A stretch of 64,000 nt of DNA from Terriglobia bacterium (GTDB lineage Bacteria > Acidobacteriota > Terriglobia > Terriglobales > Acidobacteriaceae), in contig JAIQFD010000003.1 of NCBI GenBank assembly GCA_020073495.1, positions 62,001 to 126,000 of the forward strand. The letters are read 5' to 3'. Of this stretch, positions 7,967 to 16,791 are shown one piece after another; the stretch's first letter is position 1, and every line of letters begins with the position of its first letter. A program made the translations under genes and the position numbers. The notes below the pieces were generated by a model. It was not told where the DNA came from and did not search any database. It saw only the letters and a program-made list of their open reading frames with translations.

Positions 7967-10357
7967 TCACAGACCGAGACTCCGTATGAGTGACTGGTAA
8001 CGCGGATCGCCGTGGAGGGAATCGAGACGCGGATCTATCTTGAGCAGAACCATGCAGTCCGAGCGAGCATCATAGGCTTTTTGGAACCACTCGAAAGCCC
8101 TATCTTTTTGTCCAAGGGATACGTATACGATTGCCACCTCGTAGGCGCATGAGTAACGGCTCTTCATTTGCTCCTCGATGTCGCCTAAAGCTTTGTTTGC
8201 CTCCGTTTTCCGGCCAGCGACGGCATAGACGCCAGCACGGAACGACGCGATCAGCGGGCTGTCGTCTAGCCGGTGTGCGGTATCCGCTTCGACGATGGCC
8301 TCGGGAAATCGCCCCTTCTGTGCATAGGCCAATGCCAAAGAGGAGTGTGCAAACGCAAGGTTTGGTTCCGTTTCGATCGCCTTGCGCCCGTTTGCAATAG
8401 CTAAATCGTACCTACGCGCCATGAACGGCCAGAACGATCTATCCGCCAAGATGCCGAGGGAGAAGGGGTCGAGCTCGTAAGCGCGCTGCAACTCCGCCAA
8501 CGCCTCCTCAGTCCGGCCCGTCGCTGTAAGGTAAGTGCCATAAAGGTCATGGGCGTTCGCATTGTTAGGATTGAGTTCAATGGCCCGCTTCGCCTCTCGC
8601 TCTGTCGACAACCAGTCCCAGTCATAGAAAAAGTAGACGTTCCCCAGGGATGTGTGTGCTTCGGACAGAGACTCGTCCAGGTCCAAAGCCTTCAAGGCTG
8701 CTGCCTTTGATTTCGGCATAGCGTCCCGGGGAGGCCAATAAAAAGTTGAAAGAGCAACGTAGCAGTCGGCCAAGCCGGAATAGGCCAGAGCGGAGGTGGG
8801 GTCCTTGGCTATGGCCCGCTGGAAGTACTCAATCGCCGTGTGCAGATCCTTGTCGGTCCCCTTGTTGAGATGATAGAGACCCTGGAGATAGGCATCGTGG
8901 ACCTCGGGATCGACCGGGCGGCGGTTGGCAAGTCGGCTCGTCTCTTGAGGCGTCAGCTTGATACGGACTTGCTGGGCAACGTCGCGAGCTACCTGTTGCT
9001 GCAAGTCCAAAATGTCGTGCAGGTCACGATCGTAGCTCTCTGCCCAAAGATGTTTGTCGGCGGCTGCCTGAATGAGCTGGGCTGTAATCCGCACGCGATT
9101 CCCCGAACGCAGCACCGAGCCTTCCAGCACGGCATCCACGTTTAGTTCACGTGCGATCTCCGGAAGAGGCTTGCGAACGCTCTTGTATTGCATGACCGAG
9201 GTTCTGGAGATAACCCGCAAGGCACCAATATGGGCGAGTTCCGTGGTCAACTCCTCCGTCATTCCGTCAGCAAAGTAGTCCTGTGCGGGGTCACCGGAAA
9301 GGTTGGTCAGCGGCAGTACCGCCAGCGACTCGATATGTTCTGGCCTTGCTGCATTGGACAGCCGATCTCGCCAGTGACTCGGGTTCGTCGCCGATAGCAG
9401 CACCACAAGGGCGATAAGCACCGCGGCCGCAACGATCAGGGGAATCCGCCGACTGGCCTGCGACTTCGCACCGACCCGTCCCGTGGGTAATGACGCCGAG
9501 AGTCCCAGCCGACGCATGTCCACTTCTAGCTCGCGAGCCGACTGGTAGCGGTTTTCCGGGGCCTTCTCCAAGCACTTCATGATGATGCGTTCCAGCTCAG
9601 GCGAAACTCGCGCATTGACCGCCCGCGGAGAGACTGGTATCTGATGAAGGATAGAGTCGGTCAGCCGCGAGCTTTGTGTTTCCGTGAAAGGTCGCTGGCC
9701 GGTGGCCATTTCGTAGAGCACAGTCCCGAAGGCGTGGATGTCCGTGCGCCCATCGACTGCCTCGCTCAGCAACTGCTCGGGCGCCATGTAGGGCAGCGTT
9801 CCGCTCAATGCCTGGCTCTGGATTAGACTCTCGGTCGCTGCAGTCGGGCTGGCAGGCAGAAAGAGTTTGGCCAGACCGAAATCGAGGATTTTTAGACGAC
9901 CGTCGGGCGTAACCCGCAGGTTGCCGGGCTTTAGGTCTCGGTGCACTACTCCGTGGGCGTGCGCTGCCGCCAGCCCCTCGACCATTTGTGTTGCCAAGCG
10001 AAGAATTTCCTTTTCCGATAGGGGACCCGCGGCCAGTTTTTCGTCCAGCGTTGCTCCCGGAATGAGCTCCATAACCAGGAAGTCCACACCCTCCTGGGAG
10101 TCAAAATCATAGATCGTGGCAATATTGGGATGGTTGAGCTTGGAGACAGTCAGCGCTTCTTTACGGAAACGCTTTCGGGCTGGCTCGTCGTTAACCGCGC
10201 CGGGTGGCAAAAGCTTGATTGCGACATCGCGGTCCAGGCGCTCGTCGTGGGCACGGAAGACCACGCCCATCCCGCCCGCTCCAATCCGCTCCAGCACGCG
10301 ATAGTGGCCGAGCGTCCCTCCGACGTTGGGTTCGGGAGCCTCCACAAGCTGCTGCAT
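7967..10357 (-). CDS. membrane Ser/Thr protein kinase with TolB-like and TPR modules
   Basis: I start it at ATG 10357 (796 residues); the frame also allows a TTG at 10396. Residues ~19-285 are a PknB-type kinase: P-loop 'GAGGMGVVFRAHD', 'VAIKLL' lysine, catalytic 'HRDLKPGN', 'DFGLAK' and 'APEQL'. A single hydrophobic helix (~312-332) would anchor it in the inner membrane. The outer part begins with a TolB/adenylate-cyclase-associated segment ('LAVLPLTNLSGDPAQDYFADG', ~355-460) and continues as TPR repeats to the end ('AIEYFQRAIAKDPTSALAYSGLADCY' type units). This layout is common in Acidobacteriota and suits sensing through protein contacts outside the membrane. It is transcribed away from the membrane protein gene at 10564. 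Confidence 0.92.
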   Translation of the reverse strand: MQQLVEAPEPNVGGTLGHYRVLERIGAGGMGVVFRAHDERLDRDVAIKLLPPGAVNDEPARKRFRKEALTVSKLNHPNIATIYDFDSQEGVDFLVMELIPGATLDEKLAAGPLSEKEILRLATQMVEGLAAAHAHGVVHRDLKPGNLRVTPDGRLKILDFGLAKLFLPASPTAATESLIQSQALSGTLPYMAPEQLLSEAVDGRTDIHAFGTVLYEMATGQRPFTETQSSRLTDSILHQIPVSPRAVNARVSPELERIIMKCLEKAPENRYQSARELEVDMRRLGLSASLPTGRVGAKSQASRRIPLIVAAAVLIALVVLLSATNPSHWRDRLSNAARPEHIESLAVLPLTNLSGDPAQDYFADGMTEELTTELAHIGALRVISRTSVMQYKSVRKPLPEIARELNVDAVLEGSVLRSGNRVRITAQLIQAAADKHLWAESYDRDLHDILDLQQQVARDVAQQVRIKLTPQETSRLANRRPVDPEVHDAYLQGLYHLNKGTDKDLHTAIEYFQRAIAKDPTSALAYSGLADCYVALSTFYWPPRDAMPKSKAAALKALDLDESLSEAHTSLGNVYFFYDWDWLSTEREAKRAIELNPNNANAHDLYGTYLTATGRTEEALAELQRAYELDPFSLGILADRSFWPFMARRYDLAIANGRKAIETEPNLAFAHSSLALAYAQKGRFPEAIVEADTAHRLDDSPLIASFRAGVYAVAGRKTEANKALGDIEEQMKSRYSCAYEVAIVYVSLGQKDRAFEWFQKAYDARSDCMVLLKIDPRLDSLHGDPRYQSLIRSLGL

Positions 10358-10563
10358 GTTAGGCTGCGATTGCAGTCGAGTCAACGCGAACTGCAACAGC
10401 CAGGCGATAGGCTACCGCGGCGCCGTCAAAACCCGGTTTTCGCTCACCACTCGGGATGCTCCCCGGTGAGATGCCGCCGGGGGCATGACAACGAACAGTT
10501 CAACCTCGCTTTTCGGGCGTTTTGGCCCCTACCGGCGCCCCTGATACCGCTTCCCAACACCCG

Positions 10564-12243
10564 ATGTTTCGGTATGCTGGTCGGCAGGTGCACGCCTCTC
10601 ACAAGCCGCTGGGGATCACGCTGCTGCTGGTCGCCGCGGCTGCGCTCGCTCTTCTCGTGCCCTTCATGATCTTCGGCAACGCCTCCGGACACGACTTCGA
10701 ATTCCATCTCGCCTCCTGGATGGACGTCGTGCACCAGTGGCACCAGCGCGTGCTCTACCCGCGCTGGGCCGAGCTGGCCAACTGGGGCTACGGCGAGCCG
10801 CGATTCGTCTTCTACCCGCCACTCTCCTGGATGCTGGGCGCGGCGCTCTCTCTGCTGCTGCCCTGGCCCATGGTCCCGGGGGCGTTCTTCTGGATCTGCA
10901 TGGTGCTGGCCGGAGCCTGCATGTTCCGCCTGGCCCGCGAGTGGCTGCCCCCGGACGATGCCGGATTTGCCGCGCTCCTGTACGCCGTGAATCCCTACCA
11001 CCAGCTCCATATTTACTGGCGCAGCGATTTCGCCGAACTGCTGGCCAGCGCCATTTTCCCCCTGGTGGTGTTGTACGCGATCCGCGCCGGCCAGGGAGAG
11101 CGGCGCGCCGTGCTGCCTCTGGCCGCTGTCGTCGCCGCCGCTTGGCTGATGAATGCCCCCGCCGCCGTGGTCTCGACCTACACCGTCGCCCTTTTGCTCG
11201 CCGTCACTGCACTCCAGCGCCGCTCCTGGCGCGGGATCCCCCTCGGCGCCTGCGCCCTCCTGCTCGGATTCGCGCTGGCGACGTTTTATATCCTGCCCGC
11301 CGCCTACGAGCAGCGCTGGGTCAACATCGTCGAGGCCCTCGCTTCCGGCCTGCGGCCGCAGGACAACTTCCTCTTCACCTGGACCAGCGATCCGGAGCAC
11401 ACCTATTTCAATTTCCGCGTGTCCAAGATCGCGGTCGCCGAGATGCTGGTCGCCGCCCTCGCCCTCTTCGCCGGTCGCAAGCTGCGCGAGCGCCGCGACG
11501 CCTGGTGGCCGCTCATTACCCTGCTGGGCGCCTCGGCTCTTTTGATGCTCCGCATCACCACGCTTGCCTGGCGCTTCCTTCCCGAGCTCCACTTCGTGCA
11601 GTTCCCCTGGCGCTGGCTTTTCGCCTTCAATGCTGTGTTGGCGGTGCTCTTGGCCGCCGCTGTGGCGCGTCGCGGACGCGCGTTCTTTTGGGCCGGCTCC
11701 GTCCTCGCCCTCGCCCTCTGCGCCGTTCTGCTCGCGCATCACGCCTGGTGGGACTCCGACGGCGCCAACGATCTCTACCAGTCCATCCTCGTCCAGGGCA
11801 AAGGCTACTTCGGCGCCGACGAGTACGGCACGCGCGGCTCCGATCACTACGACCTCGACCCGAAAGTCGCCAACGTTGCCGTCGAGCCCGTGGACGGCGT
11901 CGCGCCCCACGCTTTGCTTCACCTGGAACGCTGGCGCGCCGAGCGCAAAGTCTTCACCGTCCACGCCCAGCAGCCCGTCATGGTCGCCTTGCGCCTGATG
12001 ACCTACCCCGCCTGGCGCGTCACCGTCAACGGCCGCCCCGCCGAGGCGCAAGCGCGGCCCAACACCAGCCAGATGCTCATTCGACTTCCCGCCGGCGCCA
12101 GCCGCGTCGAACTCCGCTTCACCCGTACCCCCGACCGGCTCTGGGGCGGCGTGATCTCGGCCCTCGCCGCCGCCCTCTGGCTCCTGCTCGCGCTGCTCCA
12201 GTGCCGCACAGAAGAGGGCCCATACCCTCTTCCGGCCGATTAG
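10564..12243 (+). CDS. polytopic membrane protein, GT-C-like / PTPS-related membrane domain family
   Basis: I chose ATG 10564 (559 residues) over a TTG further upstream. About ten to twelve hydrophobic helices run from residue 15 to 415. The first periplasmic loop has 'GHDFEFHLASW', resembling the acidic motif of GT-C glycosyltransferases and of the 6-pyruvoyl-tetrahydropterin-synthase-related membrane family (PF10131-like). A soluble beta-rich part follows (~425-530, 'ERWRAERKVFTV', 'YPAWRVTVNGRPA'), then a last helix (~535-555). The family resemblance suggests transfer of sugars from polyprenyl carriers, but no substrate can be read. The next gene starts 31 bases downstream and may be cotranscribed. 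Confidence 0.75.
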   Translation: MFRYAGRQVHASHKPLGITLLLVAAAALALLVPFMIFGNASGHDFEFHLASWMDVVHQWHQRVLYPRWAELANWGYGEPRFVFYPPLSWMLGAALSLLLPWPMVPGAFFWICMVLAGACMFRLAREWLPPDDAGFAALLYAVNPYHQLHIYWRSDFAELLASAIFPLVVLYAIRAGQGERRAVLPLAAVVAAAWLMNAPAAVVSTYTVALLLAVTALQRRSWRGIPLGACALLLGFALATFYILPAAYEQRWVNIVEALASGLRPQDNFLFTWTSDPEHTYFNFRVSKIAVAEMLVAALALFAGRKLRERRDAWWPLITLLGASALLMLRITTLAWRFLPELHFVQFPWRWLFAFNAVLAVLLAAAVARRGRAFFWAGSVLALALCAVLLAHHAWWDSDGANDLYQSILVQGKGYFGADEYGTRGSDHYDLDPKVANVAVEPVDGVAPHALLHLERWRAERKVFTVHAQQPVMVALRLMTYPAWRVTVNGRPAEAQARPNTSQMLIRLPAGASRVELRFTRTPDRLWGGVISALAAALWLLLALLQCRTEEGPYPLPAD

Positions 12244-12274
12244 TGCTAACCTGTGTTACTTCCTGCGCACTTTT

Positions 12275-13927
12275 ATGGCCCCATCCGCCACAGCAACCTC
12301 GATCCGGCCCCTGCCCGAGGTCGTCTTCGTGCAGGGTGGCGAGCAGCGCACCATCAAGCTCGACCGCACCCCTTTCACCGTCGGCCGTAAGACCGACAAG
12401 GACCTGGTCATCGCCGATCCCCGCATCTCGCGCGACCATGCCGAGATTCAGCTCCATGGGGAAGACTTCATCCTGGTCGATGTCGGCAGCCGCCACGGGA
12501 CCTACGTCAACGGCGCCAAGGTCGAACGCCAGAAGCTTGCCCCCAATGATCGCGTCGAGTTCGGCGCCCGCGGCGGCCCCTACCTGGTCTTCTCTCCCAC
12601 CGCTGCCACCACCAGCACCGCCCGCGAGTTCCTCAGCCAGATCTCCGGCATCTCCATGCCCTCGGGCACCGCCACCTCCGATCTGGAGAAGCTGACCCTG
12701 TTTCTCGACGCCGCGCGCAAGCTCAACACCACCGGCGTCCTGGAAGAGATTCTGGTCACTCTGATCGAGGCCACATTGCGCCTGACCGGCGCCGAGCGCG
12801 GCTACGTCTTCCTGCGCGAGCCCGATGGCAAGCTGGCCCTCGCCGTCGGCCGTAACAGCAAGGGCGAGCCCCTGCTGGATGACACCACCGTCTCCCGTTC
12901 CATCATCGAAGAGGCAGCAGCCTCGGCCTCCGCCTACCACGTCACCGACACCACCAAGACCGCTGAGATCGCCACCCGCAAGAGCGTCATCGCCTACGAC
13001 CTGCGCACCGTGATCTGCATTCCCTTCCGCAAGCATTCGGTGCAGGGAAAAGCCGGAGGCAAGCCCGCGCCCACCGCCGGGGTCACCGGCGTCCTTTATA
13101 TGGACAGTCGCTACGCCTCCCGCGACCTCTCCATCGTCAGCAAGGACATCCTGAACGCGATCGCGACCGAAGCCGCCGCGCTGGTCGAGAACGCCCGCCT
13201 GGTCCAGGCCGAGGAAGCCGCCCGCCGCTACCAGCAGGAGCTCACCATCGCCGCCTCCATCCAGCAGCGGCTCATGGCGGTCACCATCCCGGAATTGCCC
13301 TTCGCTCAGATCCAGGCCACGAACGTGGCCTGCAAAGATATTGGAGGGGATTTCTACGACGTCGTGCCCACCGACAACGGCGTCGCCGTGGTCATCACCG
13401 ACGTCTGCGGGAAGGGAGTTTCCGCTGCGCTGCTGGCTTCCATCCTCCAGGGAATGATCTACACCAACCTCACCGCCGCCGTCCCCCTGGAGCGTCTGGC
13501 ACAGACCACGAATGACTTTTTGGTCCAGAAGGCCCTGGGCGAGAAGTACGCCACCGTCTTCATCGCCCACATTTCCCGCGACGGCGAACTGGTCTTCGTG
13601 AATTGCGGCCACGTGCAGCCTGTCCTCGTCTCCAACGGGAAAGTGGAGCGCATGAAGGAATCCAACGTGCCGCTCGGACTGCTTCCCGGCGCTACCTATC
13701 AGTGCGGTCGGCGCAAGCTGGTCCCGGGCGACCGCCTGGTGCTGTTCACCGACGGCGTCACCGAGGCCGAGAACGGCCAGGGCGAGTTTTTCGGCGACGA
13801 GCGCCTCGAGGCCGCCGCCGCCCAACCCAATCCCTTCGAAGCCATCTTTACCGACGTGCGCAGCTTCTGCGCCGGCGTCCCCTTCAGCGACGACTGCACC
13901 GTCTTTGAACTCACCTACCGCGGCTAG
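12275..13927 (+). CDS. FHA-GAF-SpoIIE (PP2C) phosphatase
   Basis: The protein has 550 residues. Residues ~10-100 are an FHA phosphothreonine-binding domain ('TVGRKTDKDLVIADPRISRDHAEI', 'GSRHGTYVNG'). Residues ~145-315 are a GAF sensor domain. Residues ~335-550 are a SpoIIE/RsbU-type PP2C phosphatase with metal-binding aspartates in 'GGDFYDVV', 'ITDVCGKGVSAALL' and 'FTDGVTEAENG'. It should bind a phosphorylated partner and dephosphorylate a protein such as an anti-sigma antagonist. The kinase at 7967-10357 is a plausible source of phosphothreonine ligands, by inference from proximity. No anti-sigma or STAS antagonist gene is adjacent. Confidence 0.93.
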   Translation: MAPSATATSIRPLPEVVFVQGGEQRTIKLDRTPFTVGRKTDKDLVIADPRISRDHAEIQLHGEDFILVDVGSRHGTYVNGAKVERQKLAPNDRVEFGARGGPYLVFSPTAATTSTAREFLSQISGISMPSGTATSDLEKLTLFLDAARKLNTTGVLEEILVTLIEATLRLTGAERGYVFLREPDGKLALAVGRNSKGEPLLDDTTVSRSIIEEAAASASAYHVTDTTKTAEIATRKSVIAYDLRTVICIPFRKHSVQGKAGGKPAPTAGVTGVLYMDSRYASRDLSIVSKDILNAIATEAAALVENARLVQAEEAARRYQQELTIAASIQQRLMAVTIPELPFAQIQATNVACKDIGGDFYDVVPTDNGVAVVITDVCGKGVSAALLASILQGMIYTNLTAAVPLERLAQTTNDFLVQKALGEKYATVFIAHISRDGELVFVNCGHVQPVLVSNGKVERMKESNVPLGLLPGATYQCGRRKLVPGDRLVLFTDGVTEAENGQGEFFGDERLEAAAAQPNPFEAIFTDVRSFCAGVPFSDDCTVFELTYRG

Positions 13928-14097
13928 TCGGGAACGACTCTTGGTTGGCGTCATCCTGAGCGAGGCGCGGTGGTCTTTGCCGCGCCGAGTCGAAGGACCC
14001 CTGCCCAAAGCAGGTCTTCAGGATTGTCATCCTGAGCTCGGTGTCGGCGGGCGGAGCCTCTCGATCTCCGAAGCAATGCGCTTTCTTGCGGATGTTG
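13928..14097. repeat. dispersed intergenic repeat pair
   Basis: The motif GTCATCCTGAGC occurs at about 13949 and again at 14026, each followed by GC-rich sequence with inverted segments (for example CTTTGCCGCGCCGAGTCGAA). Similar 'CCTCAGGAT' elements occur at 28764, 30434, 34637 and 63713. It is probably a non-coding mobile or REP-like element; no gene is seen. Confidence 0.5.
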
Positions 14098-14478
14098 TTA
14101 CTTCGAGGGAGTGGTCGGAAGCGCCACGTCATAGCTGGCATGGCAGTTGCTGGCTGGATCGTGCGAGACCGTCGTCACCGCAAGGTCCTTGCGGATGTCG
14201 AACACCAGCGGCGGCTTCTTGACATTTTGCGGGATTCCGGCCACCCGCGCCTTTCCCTCGGAGTTCGTCCCCACCTCGAGGTCGACCTTGTGCACCAGCC
14301 CATAGCGCACCAGCACGTGGATCTTGGCGTTGTACACCGGCTTTCGCTCCGCGGTCACGGTGAAGTCCACCCAGCAGGCGCCGGCGCCGCCATCCACCTT
14401 TGGGACCTCCGGCTTCTCCTGCGCCGCCGCCAGCCAGACGGCGCCCATCACCGCTGCCCAGATCGCAAACCTTCGCAT
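14098..14478 (-). CDS. small exported protein of unknown function
   Basis: With the ATG at 14478 the product has 126 residues (a TTG lies 12 bases upstream). Residues 1-20 are a signal peptide ('MRRFAIWAAVMGAVWLAAAQ'). The rest is a compact beta-rich domain with two cysteines ('GACWVDFTV', 'SNCHASYDVAL'), possibly a disulphide. The fold hints at a transthyretin-like or CarboxypepD_reg-like sandwich, but I recognise no motif. It is likely periplasmic. It lies just downstream of tRNA-His on the same strand. Confidence 0.65.
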   Translation of the reverse strand: MRRFAIWAAVMGAVWLAAAQEKPEVPKVDGGAGACWVDFTVTAERKPVYNAKIHVLVRYGLVHKVDLEVGTNSEGKARVAGIPQNVKKPPLVFDIRKDLAVTTVSHDPASNCHASYDVALPTTPSK

Positions 14479-14575
14479 ACGTGCCGCCAACTATAGCGGA
14501 ATCATCAAGGGGATGGAACGTGGAAGGAGTCGTAGAGTGCCGCTGTCTTCATCCCGGCGATCCCGACGATTTCAT

Positions 14576-14651
14576 TGGGGCGGGCGGTGGGGATCGAACC
14601 CACGACAGCCGGAGCCACAGTCCGGTGTTCTACCGCTGAACTACGCCCGCC
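14576..14651 (-). tRNA. tRNA-His (GTG)
   Basis: On the minus strand the 8-bp acceptor GGCGGGCG (including the extra G-1 typical of tRNA-His) pairs with CGCCCGCC, followed by an encoded CCA. The anticodon loop reads CTGTGGC, giving anticodon GTG. The T loop is GGTTCGATCC. Confidence 0.96.
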
Positions 14652-14703
14652 GTAGAAGATGCTTCGATTATAACAGTCGCGGACAGGTGACCGATCAACG
14701 CTC

Positions 14704-15150
14704 TCAACCCGTGGCCGAGGTGTTTTCCTCGCTGATGGTCAACTGAAGGTGAACTTTGCTGCTGCTGTAGAAAGCGAAGCTGACAAACCTTCGTTTGGCG
14801 GTCTTGCGGATGGAGCAGATGCCCATCACCAGCTCGCCATCCTTCTGCATCGTTTCCCAGTCGAGATCGCTGGGCTCGACCGTGTCCTGGGGATGGGTAT
14901 GGATGGTCCCCAGGATCTCAAATCTGCTCTCGTCCTCGCCCTCGGTCATCGGGTTCATGTCATCATCGGTGTACACGTTGCCGTTCTTGGCGACGTGCTC
15001 CAGATCGCGGAAGGCAAAGATGCGCGCCTGAGGCCCGGAGATCCGCCCCACCACTTGCTCGAAGATCTCCTGGGGATAGACCTTCAGCGCCCGGCGCTTG
15101 AAGGAATCGAGCACCTTGCGGTCGACCACGACTTCGGCAAGCTCTTCCAT
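14704..15150 (-). CDS. JAMM/MPN-domain metalloprotease-like protein
   Basis: The start at ATG 15150 gives 148 residues. The JAMM zinc motif is complete: 'GTIHTHPQDTVEPSDLDW' fits H-x-H-x7-S-x-x-D, and the upstream glutamate is in 'YPQEIFEQVVG'. Bacterial stand-alone JAB proteins include Mec+/CysO-type peptidases, RadC-like proteins and desampylase-like proteins. This one is the compact type without helix-hairpin-helix DNA-binding parts. Its substrate is unknown; no sulfur-carrier or ubiquitin-like gene is adjacent. It sits between tRNA-His and the phosphoesterase gene on the same strand. Confidence 0.82.
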   Translation of the reverse strand: MEELAEVVVDRKVLDSFKRRALKVYPQEIFEQVVGRISGPQARIFAFRDLEHVAKNGNVYTDDDMNPMTEGEDESRFEILGTIHTHPQDTVEPSDLDWETMQKDGELVMGICSIRKTAKRRFVSFAFYSSSKVHLQLTISEENTSATG

Positions 15151-15249
15151 CGGGCCAATACAGTACAGCAATCGAGGCCGGGAACAAATTCCGATGCGCC
15201 ACCGCAGCCAGCCCGCGACCAGGCTGGCGGATGGGGAAGGCGCCGCCGC

Positions 15250-16002
15250 TCACCCCGCCATTCGCCCGGTCAGTAGGGCGTGGGCCCAGTCGTGGCGGCC
15301 CAGCGCGGCCGCCTGCTTCGCCGCAGACTCGTGGTCGTACGGAACCCGCACGAACGAAACGTACCACCCCGCCTCTCCCTGGCGCAGGATGGCGTAGGAG
15401 GCGTGGGGCGAGTAGGTCTCCATCCGGTGGCGCACGGGCGCGTCGTCGGCGTACGCCGGGAGCCCGACGCTGCCCGGGTTCGCGATCATCTGTCCGTTCG
15501 CGAGCCGCACCAGGCGCGGGATGTGGGTGTGCCCGCAGAGCACGACGGGATGCGTGACCCCGCCGAGGTCGCGCAGCACGTCCTGCTCAGCGCGGACCAG
15601 AGGCCGGCCGCTGCTGACGTCCTCCAGCAGGTAAGTGGTGTCGCTGGCCGGCGTGCCGTGGCAGAGGAAGACGCCGGAGTCCAACTCCGCCGTCCTGGGG
15701 AGCTGCCGCAACCACGCGATGGGTTCGGGCCCGAGATCTTTGACCGTGTACGCGAGCGTGGGGTTCGCGGCCAGGTCGGGCTCGGCCGCTGCGTAGATCT
15801 CGCGGTCCTGGTTGCCCTGGACAGTCCTCGCGGCCTTCTCGCGCATCAAGAGATCATAGGTGGGGCGCGGCTGGAGCGGGCCGTACAATACGTCGCCCAG
15901 ATTGAGGATGGTTTCCAGGCCGCGCCGATGCACGTCCTCCAGCACCGCCTCGAGCGCCCAGGCATTGGCGTGGATGTCGGCCAGCACGGCGAAGCGCGTC
16001 AT
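15250..16002 (-). CDS. calcineurin-like metallophosphoesterase (YfcE/MJ0936-like)
   Basis: The protein has 250 residues and no signal peptide, so it is cytoplasmic. The binuclear metal motifs appear in order: 'LADIHANAWAL' (D-x-H), 'LNLGDVLYGP' (GD), 'VQGNQDREI' (GN-D), 'FLCHGTP' and 'VLCGHTHIPR' (GHTH). It belongs to the small phosphodiesterase group that includes YfcE; the physiological substrate is not predictable. It lies 99 bases upstream of the JAMM gene on the same strand, which may be cotranscribed. Confidence 0.9.
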   Translation of the reverse strand: MTRFAVLADIHANAWALEAVLEDVHRRGLETILNLGDVLYGPLQPRPTYDLLMREKAARTVQGNQDREIYAAAEPDLAANPTLAYTVKDLGPEPIAWLRQLPRTAELDSGVFLCHGTPASDTTYLLEDVSSGRPLVRAEQDVLRDLGGVTHPVVLCGHTHIPRLVRLANGQMIANPGSVGLPAYADDAPVRHRMETYSPHASYAILRQGEAGWYVSFVRVPYDHESAAKQAAALGRHDWAHALLTGRMAG

Positions 16003-16078
16003 AAGCGGCGTGATTATAGGCTAGTGCGCGCCACCCCGCTGCCGGCGTAAGCTCGGAATCGTGAAAGGAGTGGAGATC

Positions 16079-16627
16079 ATGCTGAGAGCGAAATCCTGGT
16101 TGTTGCTACTCGCGGTTGTAACCATCTGCTTCCCCGCGTCCGCACAGACCTCCGCGCAAAAGCGGGGCCCGTCGCAAAAGGCGACGGAACGCATTCAGAA
16201 GGCGGTACGCCACGAACTCCTCATGCTTCCCTGGTTCGGCGTCTTCGACAACCTGGCATTCAAGGTGGATGGCTACGACGTCACCCTGCTGGGGCAGGTC
16301 ACCCAGCCATCGCTGAAGGCGGATGCCGAGGCCGCGGTGAAGAAGGTGGAGGGAGTCGAAAAGGTTGATAACAAGATCGAAGTCCTGCCGGCCTCCTCCT
16401 CGGACGATCGGCTACGACGCCGCCTCTATCGCGCCATCTACGGATACGACATTTTGAAACGCTACGAGCTGGACCCCGACAAGCCCATCCGCATCATCGT
16501 GAAAAGTGGGCACGTGACTCTGGAAGGATACGTGGACAACCAGGCGGACAAGATCATCGCCGGCAGCCGGGCCAGGGGTGTGTCCGGGACGTACTCGGTG
16601 ACCAATAACCTCGCGGTCCCGAAGTAA
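16079..16627 (+). CDS. exported protein with two BON domains
   Basis: The ATG at 16079 follows AAAGGAG. A GTG at 16061 in frame is less likely because it would extend the signal peptide. The product has 182 residues with a signal peptide to about residue 23 ('LLLLAVVTICFPASAQ'). BON domain 1 covers ~45-112 ('VDGYDVTLLGQV', 'VEGVEKVDNKIEVLP') and BON domain 2 ~118-180 ('VKSGHVTLEGYVDN', 'YSVTNNLAVPK'). BON domains bind phospholipid surfaces and occur in OsmY-like periplasmic stress proteins. A hairpin terminator follows at 16658. Confidence 0.88.
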   Translation: MLRAKSWLLLLAVVTICFPASAQTSAQKRGPSQKATERIQKAVRHELLMLPWFGVFDNLAFKVDGYDVTLLGQVTQPSLKADAEAAVKKVEGVEKVDNKIEVLPASSSDDRLRRRLYRAIYGYDILKRYELDPDKPIRIIVKSGHVTLEGYVDNQADKIIAGSRARGVSGTYSVTNNLAVPK

Positions 16628-16657
16628 GTCAGCAAGGTCTCGGCGTGATGAGAGAAG

Positions 16658-16685
16658 AGGGGCGCCGTGAGGCGCCCTTCTTTCC
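16658..16685 (+). terminator. rho-independent terminator after the BON gene
   Basis: AGGGGCGCC and GGCGCCCTT form a stem with loop GTGA, followed by CTTTCC. It lies 31 bases after the stop codon at 16627. Confidence 0.7.
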
Positions 16686-16791
16686 CGCGGAAAAGTCTTT
16701 TTTCGCAATTCGGGTTGGGTTATCTTGACCGGCACGCCACCGGCAATTTTCCTGCAATTGCGGCCCCGGATTTGATCGAAGGAGCGCTTCC

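Noticed and set aside
10444-14008. Long antisense ORFs of 535 and 629 residues
   Set aside because: They lie opposite the membrane protein and FHA-GAF-SpoIIE genes, have Gly/Gln/Asp-biased translations and no domain, and arise from high GC at third positions.
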